From Anaerolineae bacterium (lineage in GTDB: Bacteria; Chloroflexota; Anaerolineae; Aggregatilineales; Phototrophicaceae): 64,000 bases of DNA. Positions 9,431 through 18,489 of the stretch are shown here, piece by piece. How positions within the stretch are numbered: the first letter of the stretch is position 1; the number at the start of each line of letters is the position of its first letter. The stretch is taken from positions 57,059 to 121,058 of the forward strand of contig JALHNB010000019.1 in assembly GCA_022843745.1 (NCBI GenBank). The letters run 5' to 3'. Both the position numbers and the translations under genes were made by a program. The notes beneath the pieces are model-generated. The model did not search any database. It was not told the origin of the DNA and saw nothing but the letters and a program-made list of their open reading frames with translations.

Positions 9431-10441
9431 TTAGTTTGTGTCGCTCTTTTGTGGTAATTTGACTTCTGGTTGAGGTGCTTCGGCGGGTGGAGCAGATACT
9501 GTTTCCAGCCTTGGTGTTTCGGTTGGAGTGGCAGATACCGTTTCCAGCTTTGGTGCTTCGACTGGTGATAACTGCGATTCATTCGAGGGAGGCGCATCCA
9601 CTTTCGCAGCTACAGGCGGGTTGGTTGGTGGAGGTGCGGCTGTTTTCGAGGTTGCAGGATCGGGCTTTTCCTCCGGCGAACGGAGTATTTGGGTTTTCGG
9701 AAGTTTAGCAGTTTGGGCTTTGTTCAAGATGATTTCCTCTCCATCTACAGCTTCCAGTGCTTCGATTGCTTCTGGTGTGCCAATCCTTCGGATAGCCGCG
9801 CGTGCGGTGCGGCCCACAGCCTCATTTTCATCGTCCAGGCAGGCTACAAGCGAATCTACCGCCCAATCTGCCTGTAATTGACCGAGGACTGCCGCAGCAT
9901 TACGCCGAATACGCCAATTCGCGCTGCGCAGTGCTGCCAATAAGGTCACAACAGCAGGCGCACTTTCCAGCTTGATGAGCGCTTCTGCTGCGGCCAACCG
10001 GACGCGGCCTGAAAGCTGGGGATTATGGAACACCATGACCAGCGCTTCCACTGATGTTTTGTCTTTGAGTTCGCCGAGCGCCCGCGCCGCATAAATAACC
10101 GCTTCGGGCTGGCTGCTCTTAAGTTGCGCGATCAATACGGGCACCTTTTCGCCCTGTTCCGGCAGCAGGTGATCGAGCGCAGCCGTAATCGCATGACGCG
10201 CATCCGGGTCTTGCTCGACCTTCAGCATCTGCTGCAATGTCGGAATAGCCTCAGTCGCGCCCATTGTGCGCAGTGCGGCCGCCGCCCGCTTGCGTATGCT
10301 AGCGTCGTCATTATTTAGCGCTTCAATCAATCCTTGCGTATCGAATTGCGCCTGTAATCGCCAGATGTTGGGTCTTAGGTCACTCAAGGCAGGTCTTCTA
10401 TTCAAAATCTGTATGCTTATTGTATCCCATTTCCCGGTCAC
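9431..10441 (-). CDS. HEAT-repeat (PBS-lyase type) protein with Pro/Glu/Thr-rich tail
   Basis: 336 residues from a GTG at 10441; a TTG at 10387, giving a start that reads LSDLRPNIWRL, is an equally plausible start because the preceding 18 residues do not look domain-like. About 30-residue HEAT repeats fill residues 35-230 (SIRKRAAAALRTMGATEAI and similar). The tail contains near-repeats KLETVSATPTE and RLETVSAPPAE, rich in Pro and Glu. Such scaffolds mediate protein contacts; no enzymatic function is implied. Expressed towards the transmembrane HEAT gene at 8032-9342, raising the possibility of shared function. Confidence 0.75.
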   Translation of the reverse strand: MTGKWDTISIQILNRRPALSDLRPNIWRLQAQFDTQGLIEALNNDDASIRKRAAAALRTMGATEAIPTLQQMLKVEQDPDARHAITAALDHLLPEQGEKVPVLIAQLKSSQPEAVIYAARALGELKDKTSVEALVMVFHNPQLSGRVRLAAAEALIKLESAPAVVTLLAALRSANWRIRRNAAAVLGQLQADWAVDSLVACLDDENEAVGRTARAAIRRIGTPEAIEALEAVDGEEIILNKAQTAKLPKTQILRSPEEKPDPATSKTAAPPPTNPPVAAKVDAPPSNESQLSPVEAPKLETVSATPTETPRLETVSAPPAEAPQPEVKLPQKSDTN

Positions 10442-10534
10442 AACAATTAATAAGACACTGGAACAAAAAGTGCCGTCTCAAAAATTTAAGGATTTTACGT
10501 TAACATTCCTGCAAGTTGAAAAGGCGTAACAAAG

Positions 10535-11806
10535 ATGCAGCAGAAAACCGATCTTACCCGATGGCACCTGGCACGTATCGCGCAAATTGTGGTCAGCGTA
10601 TGGCTGGTCGCCGCGCTGTTGATCCTTGTGCTGGCGATCCCCATGCTCAACCCACCCCAGCGCGACGCCCTCTATCTGCTGGTGATGATGGGCATTGTGG
10701 GCAGTATCAGCATTGTTGGCTCTTATGGCCTGTATCGTATGGGTATAATCAACCGCTTCCGCAGTCTCCGTTATGCGCTGATGGGTATCTCGATTCTGAC
10801 CATCGGGATCGCTTTGCTCAACGCCTGGCTTCTGGCGCGGCAGATGTTTATCGAATACCACGACCTGACTCTCAATTTCGTACTTCTTCTATTCGCTGGC
10901 TGGACGGCGATTGGCTGCGGCTACTTCATCGGTTGGGGGCTGACGGAACGGATCACCCTGGTTTCCGAAGGCGCAAAACGGTTGGCGGCAGGCGATCTTT
11001 CGGTACGTGTCGCCGCACAGGGCAATGATGAAATCGCCAGCCTCGCTATGACTTTTAATACGATGGCTGCCCGCTTACAGGAATCGGCAGCAGAGCGAGA
11101 CCGCCTGGAACAATCGCGCCGCGACCTGATCGCCTGGGCGAGTCACGATCTGCGAACGCCGTTGGCCTCGCTCCGACTGGTCGTGGATGCGATGGTCGAT
11201 GGCGTGGCTGACGATGAATCCACACGCCAGCGCTACCTGAAAACCGCGCAAATGGAAATCGCTAACCTCAATGAACTGATTAGCGATCTTTTTGAATTGT
11301 CGCTGCTGGATACCGGGCATATTGACCTCAAAATTGAGCGCACATCCTTGAGCGATTTACTCTCCGATACCCTGAGCGCCCTGCGAACACTGGCGGAACA
11401 GCGCGGTGTCCAGTTGGAAGGCCATGTTGACGACGGCATTGACCCGGTGGAGATCGACCCTGAGAAGATTCAGCGTGTTCTCTACAATCTGCTCACGAAC
11501 GCTATCCGTTATACGCCAGCAGGTGGTGAAATTCGTGTTTCGGCGATGCGAAAAGGCGATTCTGTCAATGTCGCGATTCGTGATACGGGTGAAGGCATCC
11601 CCGCCGAGAATCTGCCACACATTTTTGAGCGTTTTTATCGCGGTGAACAAGCACGTACTCGCGATTTTGACGGTCAGCGTGGGGCAGGTTTAGGGCTGGC
11701 GATTGTGCGTGGCCTAGTCGAGGCGCATGGCGGCACGATCAACGTGGAAAGCGTGACGGGCAAAGGCACGACGTTTACGATCAAGCTGCCAATTGGGCAA
11801 ACATGA
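10535..11806 (+). CDS. Membrane sensor histidine kinase with HAMP domain
   Basis: 423 residues. Four hydrophobic segments within residues 10-145 are followed by a HAMP linker (VSEGAKRLAAGDLSVRV). The HisKA H-box is SHDLRTPLASL, the N-box NLLTNAIRYTP, G1 DTGEGIP, F-box FERFYRG and G2 GAGLGLAIVRG, so all catalytic boxes are intact. There is no large extracytoplasmic sensor, so it may sense a membrane state. No response regulator is adjacent; the nearest stand-alone receiver is at 16185. The ATG is preceded by AAGG. Confidence 0.92.
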   Translation: MQQKTDLTRWHLARIAQIVVSVWLVAALLILVLAIPMLNPPQRDALYLLVMMGIVGSISIVGSYGLYRMGIINRFRSLRYALMGISILTIGIALLNAWLLARQMFIEYHDLTLNFVLLLFAGWTAIGCGYFIGWGLTERITLVSEGAKRLAAGDLSVRVAAQGNDEIASLAMTFNTMAARLQESAAERDRLEQSRRDLIAWASHDLRTPLASLRLVVDAMVDGVADDESTRQRYLKTAQMEIANLNELISDLFELSLLDTGHIDLKIERTSLSDLLSDTLSALRTLAEQRGVQLEGHVDDGIDPVEIDPEKIQRVLYNLLTNAIRYTPAGGEIRVSAMRKGDSVNVAIRDTGEGIPAENLPHIFERFYRGEQARTRDFDGQRGAGLGLAIVRGLVEAHGGTINVESVTGKGTTFTIKLPIGQT

Positions 11807-11953
11807 TTTAGGTATTTACTGGGTCAATGAATGAAGCTGCCCAAGTTCCAAATAAATTCGTTTAAATATTGCTTATAGGTTTGACTTGGAGAAAAAGGCG
11901 AAGTGTGATTAAATGTAATAATAAATTCACGTGTGCTTACAAGGTTCTCAAAG

Positions 11954-12946
11954 ATGCAAAATCCGAAAGCAAGATCAGAAATCCTCTCATTTACCCAGCA
12001 TGTAGAGTTAAATAAAGCTGGTTGGTGGGATAAAACAACAGAGACTCTTGTTCTTGCTTATCTTTGGATTGCAGATCAGCCCTATTCAATAGAAGAAATT
12101 GTGAACGGTATCAAGGCAGATTTTGCTGCGAGTTTAGACTCTGAGCGCGTATTAATGCAAGTAAATTACTTAATTGATGATAAAAAGATTCTACAAATAA
12201 ATGACAATCAATACAAAATCTCTGATATACAAAAGCAACAAATGGATAAAACACATCAAAACTCGTTGCTACAGGATCAAGAAGTAAAAAATAATTTTAT
12301 TGCGAAATTAGTAGAACGTGGAATTGATGATCGAATCAATGAATTATGGAATGAATTTAACACAAAATTTTTACTCCCCCTTATTCAAGATATGGGAGCA
12401 AAAATGTATGAATTATTTACAGGTAAGAATATCGAACTGAATGATTTATCAAGTTTCCATAGCTTTCTTGAGCGCTATTCTATTGAGCAACGTCCTCAAA
12501 TTCGTGAGGCAATAGTTGCTTTTTTCGATCCCACCGATCCGACGGTAAGAAGGTACGTGATTCAATATTTGAATGCTATATTTCTTCTCGAGGCGAGTAA
12601 TCTTTCCGAAACAAGCGTACAGACATTTAGTCGTATCATGGGTAAATCACCTGTGTTTAAAATATTTGTTGACACTAATTTTTTATTTTATTTGCTCGAC
12701 TTAGATGATAGTGGTTTTAAAGAAGCATCAAATCTTTTAAAGCACACTATTGATGAGCTTACGAGTAAGGCCAATATAAAACTCTATGTTTTACCTGTCA
12801 CTATACGAGAGGCTAGAGATACATTATCCTACGAAGCCGAGGATTTAATGAGTATCCGCGCAACACAAAGACTTTCTCGCGCGGTTTTACTCAGTGGTCA
12901 CGTAAGTGGTTTGCGCGAAAATTTTTTTCATTTCAAGCAAATATAG
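11954..12946 (+). CDS. N-terminal part of frame-split PIN-like nuclease protein (winged helix plus first half of PIN)
   Basis: 330 residues from the ATG at 11954 (AAGG upstream; a GTG at 11933 is the alternative). AT-rich and unlike its neighbours. Residues about 15-100 look like a winged-helix DNA-binding domain. Residues 235-300 open a PIN-like fold with FVDTNFLFYLL (D240, N242) and a second acid in TIREAR (E286). The frame ends at TAG 12944-12946, soon after the run A4T7 at 12918-12928. The protein continues in the -1 frame with the remaining PIN residues. Slippery heptamers A_AAT_TTT (12919-12925) and T_TTT_TTT (12922-12928) are in the correct phase. Whether this is programmed frameshifting, a real lesion or a sequencing error cannot be decided here. 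Confidence 0.7.
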   Translation: MQNPKARSEILSFTQHVELNKAGWWDKTTETLVLAYLWIADQPYSIEEIVNGIKADFAASLDSERVLMQVNYLIDDKKILQINDNQYKISDIQKQQMDKTHQNSLLQDQEVKNNFIAKLVERGIDDRINELWNEFNTKFLLPLIQDMGAKMYELFTGKNIELNDLSSFHSFLERYSIEQRPQIREAIVAFFDPTDPTVRRYVIQYLNAIFLLEASNLSETSVQTFSRIMGKSPVFKIFVDTNFLFYLLDLDDSGFKEASNLLKHTIDELTSKANIKLYVLPVTIREARDTLSYEAEDLMSIRATQRLSRAVLLSGHVSGLRENFFHFKQI

Positions 12947-14247
12947 ATAGAAGTATTTCAGCAGAAGATTATTTTGCTCCATATATTGCAAATATGATTG
13001 CTGTAATTAGAGAAGCTGGTTTGGAATTATATAATGATGACAAAATTAAACAGTACCCTCAAATGCAAAAAGTACAAACTGATGTTCAACAAATTATTAA
13101 AGATCAACAGAAATCCAACCGGAAAAGGGGCAAACACCCTCTAGCAATTGAGCATGATTGCATCTTATGGCATTTTACAAATGATAAACGCCCTCTCGTG
13201 ATGGATAGCCCTATGGAGGCTGAATATTGGATAGTAACTACTGACTTCAGCTTAATAAAATTCGATAAGCAGAAGCGCCGTTCTTTAACTACTTCTACCC
13301 CTATATGTATATTACCCACAAATCTAATACAAATGCTTCAATTATGGGTTCCTCGTACCGCTGAGTTCGAACAAGCCATCTTAAGCAGTATACGACCACT
13401 TTTAACCGATAGTTTGGACTACGAGACTGAACAAACCACAATTAAGATTTTGAAACAAATATCTAGATTTGAAGCGAGTGATAATTTGTCGGAAGAAATT
13501 ATATTGAAAACACTCACAAATTCGACATTACGACAACGTATTACTCCAAATTCATCTGATGCGACACAAATAGAGTTAGTCAAGGAAGCCCTAATTAGCC
13601 AACTAAACGCTGAAACTGAGCAACTACAGGCGGAAGTAGGGAATCGAAGTTCTCATATAGAATCTATTGAAGAAAAACTTAAGTCGGAAGCTGGTGAACG
13701 CCTTCAAACGCAAAAAGCACTCGAAGAACAAAAGCAAGAACGTGAGAAACTTGCCTCCGAAAATGCTGATCTGAGAAAATCTCTTGATGAAAAAGATAGA
13801 ATCTTGCGACAACAAGGGGCAAGCATGGATTTACAGAATAATCAATTAATACAACAGGGAGATAGACTAGATGCCTTAGAAAAACTTCAAGAGAATCAGG
13901 CAAATGAGAAGATAGTCAAAAGTAAGAAGAGGGGTTTTATTTTTTATGAAGTGTTAATTCCAAAAATAATTATAACTATTTTAAGTATAATTATATATAA
14001 TTCTATTAATATATTTATACAGATTAGCCCACTAGTTTCTGGTGCAATTCTGATTGGCGTTTATTATTGGTTAACCAAACGTATAAAGGAATCAGGTGAA
14101 CAAAACGAGATTATAAGTCGGTGGTGGGTTTTTACTTGGTATCAAAAAATCTATGGGTTTATCACTATAGTTATACCGTTTATGACGGGTGTACTTCAGA
14201 ATGCAACATGGGATTATATCAAAAATTGGTTTAATATCGGCCCATAA
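12928..14247 (+). CDS. C-terminal part of frame-split PIN-like protein (second half of PIN, coiled coil, membrane segments)
   Basis: About 439 residues in the -1 frame relative to the upstream part; an internal ATG at 12994 exists but would start inside the PIN fold. It supplies AIEHDCILWHF (third acids, E400 and D402 in the joined protein) and IVTTDFSLIKFD (D431), which complete the PIN quartet. A Glu/Gln/Lys-rich coiled coil spans joined residues about 550-655. Three hydrophobic segments follow near the C-terminus. The joined protein would be about 764 residues. The combination suggests a membrane-tethered RNase or toxin/defence-type effector; this is inference. A palindromic repeat lies just downstream. 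Confidence 0.7.
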   Translation, partial: SFQANIDRSISAEDYFAPYIANMIAVIREAGLELYNDDKIKQYPQMQKVQTDVQQIIKDQQKSNRKRGKHPLAIEHDCILWHFTNDKRPLVMDSPMEAEYWIVTTDFSLIKFDKQKRRSLTTSTPICILPTNLIQMLQLWVPRTAEFEQAILSSIRPLLTDSLDYETEQTTIKILKQISRFEASDNLSEEIILKTLTNSTLRQRITPNSSDATQIELVKEALISQLNAETEQLQAEVGNRSSHIESIEEKLKSEAGERLQTQKALEEQKQEREKLASENADLRKSLDEKDRILRQQGASMDLQNNQLIQQGDRLDALEKLQENQANEKIVKSKKRGFIFYEVLIPKIIITILSIIIYNSINIFIQISPLVSGAILIGVYYWLTKRIKESGEQNEIISRWWVFTWYQKIYGFITIVIPFMTGVLQNATWDYIKNWFNIGP

Positions 14248-14267
14248 CACGACGAGCAAGACCGACT

Positions 14268-14294
14268 GTAGGGGCGACTCGCCGAGTCGCCCTT
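14268..14294. repeat. Dispersed palindromic intergenic repeat, copy c
   Basis: GTAGGGGCGACTC, GC, GAGTCGCCCTTTC: near-perfect inverted repeat between the PIN-like gene and the convergent M3 peptidase gene. The core sequence differs from the other copies while the GTAGGGGC and GCCCC-type flanks persist. Confidence 0.7.
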
Positions 14295-14310
14295 TCATCG
14301 TGCCAATACG

Positions 14311-16014
14311 CTACACCGCTTCCAAATCCGCCAACGTGCGCTCGATCAGGTCAATCGCCTCGCCAACCGTCGCGGTGTCGAAGGCAAAACGCGCCCCGGC
14401 AGCGGCATAGAGTTCCGGCAGGGAGCGTGTGCCGCCCAACGCCAGCGCTTTGCGATAACGTGCAACCGCCTCCGCCTGATTTTCCAGCGCTCCTTTCCAC
14501 ACCTGCACCGAGCCTAGCTGCGCCAGCCCATAATCGACATAATAAAACGGTGCCTGGAAAATGTGCAGTTTGCGCTGCCAGCCCGTCACCATTTCATCGT
14601 TCATGCCACTCCAATCGACTCCCGGCATAAACCGCGCCCACAATTCCGCCCACTGCGCGTCACAATTAGCCGGATTCGTGGCTGCCTCGTGGTGGGTATA
14701 AACCCAATGCTGGAAGGCATCGACCACCGCCATGTACGGCCAGAACAGCACCATTTCTTCCAGTTTTTCGATGCGTGCGCGGGCAGCATCAGCTTCGGAA
14801 TAATAGCCGCCTTCTTTTTCAGACAGATATGGCGCGGCCAGCAGTTCCATCGACATCGACGCGACTTCAGCCATCTCCGCGCCAAATTCGCGCTGCTGGA
14901 AGTAGGGCAGTTCGCCGCTTTCAAAACAGTGGAAGGCATGACCGCCTTCGTGCAGCAGCGTTTGCACATCATCCTGCAAACCGACGGAATTCATAAAAAT
15001 GAACGGGCGTTTGACCATTTGTAAATCAATCTGGTAGCCGCCGGGGGCTTTACCCTTGCGATTGTCGAGATCGAGCAGATTTTCGCGGCGCATAGTCGCG
15101 AAATAGTCGCCAAGCTGTGGATCAACACGCTTAAAAATCGCCTCAGCCTTGCTTTCAAGCTCGTCTACATTTTTAAACGGGCGCAGCGGTGGACGATTCA
15201 GTGGGTCAACGCTGAGGTCCCAGGGGCGCAGGGAATCGACCCCAAGATTCTGGCGGCGGCGTTCATAAATGCGTGAGGCCGCCGGGACAACCGCTTCCTC
15301 AATCGCCTTGTGAAATGTCTCGCAGTCGGCAGGATTGTAATCAAAACGCTTCATCTGTACCCAGCGGAAAGCGCGAAAATCCGAATGTCCGGCGTTTAAG
15401 GCCAGCTTGAGGCGCAAACTCATGAACTGCTGCCACAGGTTATTCAGTGTGCCGCGATCTGCTAACCGGCGTTCAGAGGCCATCCGCCATGCCTGCTCAC
15501 GTACAGCCCGGTCACCATCCTGATAAACAGGCTCAAGCTGCGAAAGGGTGCGTTCTTCACCTTCCCATTGAACCGTTTGAGCGCCAATAATTTTGTCATA
15601 CTCATTGCCGAGTTTGTCATCTTCGGCGAGCAGAGGCAGGTTTTCCGCGCGGAATAATTCGGCTTCCGAGCGCATATCGCGCAGTTGCACCTCAAAACCC
15701 TGTAGCTGGAGTCCACTTGCCAGCAGCTTTTCCTTGAGCTTCTGGTCGGCGGTTTCCATCGGCTGAAAAATATTGTCCAGGTAAGCGAAAAAGCGTTTTT
15801 CCGCATCCTTATCCGTCGTATCAACCGTCGTGCCAATATACAGGCGTGAACGCAGTTCGTTGAGTAGTTCACTCAGGTGTGACCAATCCGCCAGCCAGGA
15901 AGCACTGTTTCCAGCATTCAGATCGCGCGAGATTAAATCCTGAAAATACGGCTCGAACTGTGACCATGACCAATCTTTCACTGCCTCAGTCGATTTTGGG
16001 AGGGTTTCAAACAT
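14311..16014 (-). CDS. M3-family oligoendopeptidase (PepF-like)
   Basis: 567 residues, normal for M3 oligoendopeptidases. The zinc motif is HEGGHAFHCF (HExxH class, about residues 355-364), followed about 25 residues later by EMAEVASMSMELL, which supplies the third ligand Glu. These cytoplasmic metallopeptidases degrade short peptides. Start ATG at 16014 with GAAAGGAAT upstream. Transcribed towards the AT-rich PIN-like locus. Confidence 0.92.
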   Translation of the reverse strand: MFETLPKSTEAVKDWSWSQFEPYFQDLISRDLNAGNSASWLADWSHLSELLNELRSRLYIGTTVDTTDKDAEKRFFAYLDNIFQPMETADQKLKEKLLASGLQLQGFEVQLRDMRSEAELFRAENLPLLAEDDKLGNEYDKIIGAQTVQWEGEERTLSQLEPVYQDGDRAVREQAWRMASERRLADRGTLNNLWQQFMSLRLKLALNAGHSDFRAFRWVQMKRFDYNPADCETFHKAIEEAVVPAASRIYERRRQNLGVDSLRPWDLSVDPLNRPPLRPFKNVDELESKAEAIFKRVDPQLGDYFATMRRENLLDLDNRKGKAPGGYQIDLQMVKRPFIFMNSVGLQDDVQTLLHEGGHAFHCFESGELPYFQQREFGAEMAEVASMSMELLAAPYLSEKEGGYYSEADAARARIEKLEEMVLFWPYMAVVDAFQHWVYTHHEAATNPANCDAQWAELWARFMPGVDWSGMNDEMVTGWQRKLHIFQAPFYYVDYGLAQLGSVQVWKGALENQAEAVARYRKALALGGTRSLPELYAAAGARFAFDTATVGEAIDLIERTLADLEAV

Positions 16015-16184
16015 AACGATATTCCTTTCGTAAGAACAGGCTTGCGAATGTTACCAATAGAAATTCAAACCAACAAGAAGCCAATCTATAGGCCGGGTGG
16101 CTTATCAGAATTAGTACCATTTACCTTGAGAAAATCGGCTTTTTTAGACTATGATGAAGCTGTCCAATTGAGGAAGTTTTGTCT

Positions 16185-16667
16185 ATGTCAGTGTATCATT
16201 CAGAAAAACAAAATCATCGTGTTCTGTCGCTGCACAGCCTGGTGGGAAAACGTCGCCTTTCGACTTTTCAGATTGAACTGTTGCGGGATTTCACCGCCTC
16301 GTATCCCGTGTTGGTAACAGATGATGATATGATGTCACGGGCGCTGCACCGGGCTATTTTCGAGCAACATGGTTTGAGGCTTGTTGAAACACGCTCTTCC
16401 GATGCTGCTCTGGAAATCTGCCAGACTCAGCCGATTTCTCTGGTGATTTCTGACATCATGAAGCCGAACATGGACGGCCTGGAAATGCTGCAATATCTGC
16501 GTACAGACCCGCGAACGGAACACATCCCCCTCATCTTTGTAACAGCCACGAATGGCACCCATGACGCCGCTTTTCAATATGGTGCCGACGCTTTTATCCG
16601 TAAGCCTTTTCACCCCCAAGACCTTCTCGTGGAAGTTTGGCGCTTACTTTCGAAACGGATAAAATAG
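16185..16667 (+). CDS. Stand-alone response regulator receiver protein
   Basis: 160 residues. A 40-residue leader precedes one receiver domain: acidic pocket VTDDD, phospho-acceptor Asp in VISDIMKPNMDG, Thr in FVTATNG and the switch Lys in FIRKPFHP are all present. No output domain, so it acts by protein contact (CheY/DivK style). The ATG at 16185 has GAGG 11 bases upstream; a TTG two codons earlier is less likely. Possible partner kinases are the orphan ones in this window. Confidence 0.9.
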   Translation: MSVYHSEKQNHRVLSLHSLVGKRRLSTFQIELLRDFTASYPVLVTDDDMMSRALHRAIFEQHGLRLVETRSSDAALEICQTQPISLVISDIMKPNMDGLEMLQYLRTDPRTEHIPLIFVTATNGTHDAAFQYGADAFIRKPFHPQDLLVEVWRLLSKRIK

Positions 16668-16713
16668 AGCGTTAAGGCATCTGCCTACCCTGTTAACAAT
16701 TTTTGAGGACGTA

Positions 16714-17880
16714 ATGGACTTCGAACTCAACGAAGAGCAGCGCATGTACCAGCGAGTCGTGCGCGACTTTTGTGAAGCCGAATTAAAACCCTATGCTGCT
16801 GAAGTCGATGAGGTTGGCGATCTGCGCTGGGACGCGATTCGTAAAATGCCCGCGTTAGGGTTGACCGGGCTGCAAGTGCCGGAGGAATACGGCGGCGCAG
16901 GGCTGGACACCATCAGCGCGGCAATTGCGATTGAGGAAGTTGGACGTGCCTGTGGCTCAACCGGCCTCTCGCTGGCGGCACACAATGGCCTGGGCTGTGG
17001 CCCGTTGGTTTATTGGGGAACAGCCGAACAGAAAGCGGCGTATTTGCCCGCGCTGGTGAATGCCGAAGCGCTCGGTTCGCTGGCACTCACTGAGCCGCAA
17101 GCAGGTTCCGATCTGGCAGGCGGCGTGCAAACTTCCGCGCGTCGCGATGGCGATAGCTGGATTATCAGCGGCAGCAAAGCCTGGATCACCAACGTGAAAT
17201 ATGCGGCGACGATTACGGTTCTGGTACGCACAGATTCGGACAAAGGCACAAGCGGTTTCAGCATGATTATCGTGCCGACTAACGCTGAAGGCCTGACGGT
17301 GCAGTCGCCAGAAAAAAAGATGGGATTGAGAGCCTCACCGACGCATATGCTCAGTTTTGACCAGGTACGCGTTCCACTAGAAAATCTGCTCGGTGAAGAA
17401 GGAAAAGGCTTTTACCAGACGATGGAGACGCTCGACAATGGGCGAATCAGCATTGGCGCGTTGAGTATCGGTCTGGCGCAGGCCGCATTGGACGAATCGC
17501 TCAGATATGCCCGCCAACGTGAAGCTTTTGGCAAGCCGATTGCCCAGCATCAGGCGATCCAATGGATGATCGCTAATGCCGCGATGGAGATCGAAGCCGC
17601 GCGGCTGATGGTCTATAAAGCCGCGTGGTTGAAAGATCAGGGTAAAAATTTCACCAAAATAGCGGCGATGGCAAAGCTTCTCGCCAGCGAAGTCGCCGAA
17701 AAAGCTGCCCACAGCGCGATTCAGATTCACGGGAGCTACGGCTATAGCAGCGAATATCCGGTTGAGCGTATCTATCGCGATCAACGCCTGATGACGATTG
17801 GCGAAGGCACGAGCGAGATTCTGCGTTTGGTCATTGCCCGTAACGTCCTCAAAGAAATTGAACATCTGACACCAGCTTAA
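16714..17880 (+). CDS. Acyl-CoA dehydrogenase
   Basis: 388 residues, full length for short/medium-chain acyl-CoA dehydrogenases. It shows ALTEPQAGSDLAGG, ISGSKAWITNVKYA and a C-terminal YRDQRLMTIGEGTSEILR in which the Glu of GEGTSE is the expected catalytic base. FAD-dependent alpha,beta-desaturation of acyl-CoA in fatty or branched-chain acid breakdown; exact chain length is not assignable. ATG with GAGG upstream. The next gene begins 34 bases later. Confidence 0.94.
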   Translation: MDFELNEEQRMYQRVVRDFCEAELKPYAAEVDEVGDLRWDAIRKMPALGLTGLQVPEEYGGAGLDTISAAIAIEEVGRACGSTGLSLAAHNGLGCGPLVYWGTAEQKAAYLPALVNAEALGSLALTEPQAGSDLAGGVQTSARRDGDSWIISGSKAWITNVKYAATITVLVRTDSDKGTSGFSMIIVPTNAEGLTVQSPEKKMGLRASPTHMLSFDQVRVPLENLLGEEGKGFYQTMETLDNGRISIGALSIGLAQAALDESLRYARQREAFGKPIAQHQAIQWMIANAAMEIEAARLMVYKAAWLKDQGKNFTKIAAMAKLLASEVAEKAAHSAIQIHGSYGYSSEYPVERIYRDQRLMTIGEGTSEILRLVIARNVLKEIEHLTPA

Positions 17881-17914
17881 AACTTATCGGCGGAGTTGTG
17901 ATCCAGGTGGCGTT

Positions 17915-18484
17915 GTGAATAACGTTTTACGGCAGCGAAAATGGACGGAAGCGGAACTCATCGCCGCAGATTTTAAATTGTATTATCCCACCAAGCGACT
18001 GGTGATGGCGCACGTCCTGCCGGATGTCAAAAATATCGCGATCACCCTGGAAACGCTTGTTGCCCGCAAAGGCGATATTATCTGCTATACACCCAGTAAT
18101 GTGGCGCGTGAAAAACTCGACGACTATGACCATTGGCCCGTGCGTCGCGATTTATTTAGCCAGACCTATCGTCAGTGGGACGAGCCAGGTTGGAAACCAA
18201 ACGCTGCTGAAGCGCACTTAATGAAAAATGGCTGCCAACCGTATTATAAAGCCGCCGGGGTATGGGCAAAACGGCTGCACAGACCGACCTATGTCCAGTC
18301 GCTCGAAAGCCCGGAACCCGTGTTGGTGCCGCCCAGCAGGTGGTTGTGCATCGGCACGGAGGGCGAACCCTATAATATGAATGATGAAAATTTTCGCACC
18401 CGCTATGTCGTTCCCCCAGAGACATTCAGTGAACGCATCGTCTGGAGGGTGATTAGCGGGTTGGCGAATTTACGAAGCTCTTAA
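17915..18484 (+). CDS. Hypothetical protein with two GD-type beta modules
   Basis: 189 residues from a GTG with AGGTGG upstream. Two similar modules are visible: ARKGDIICYTPSN near residue 50 and SRWLCIGTEGEPYNMNDENF near residue 145, each followed by an F-x-x-R/T-Y-type ending. This resembles small phage/bacterial proteins with a PGDW-x-V-x-G-x-x-G-E-x-Y module, of unknown function. Probably co-transcribed with the acyl-CoA dehydrogenase gene. It ends six bases before the convergent PHP-AlbA gene ends. Confidence 0.6.
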   Translation: MNNVLRQRKWTEAELIAADFKLYYPTKRLVMAHVLPDVKNIAITLETLVARKGDIICYTPSNVAREKLDDYDHWPVRRDLFSQTYRQWDEPGWKPNAAEAHLMKNGCQPYYKAAGVWAKRLHRPTYVQSLESPEPVLVPPSRWLCIGTEGEPYNMNDENFRTRYVVPPETFSERIVWRVISGLANLRSS

Positions 18485-18489
18485 AGTGC

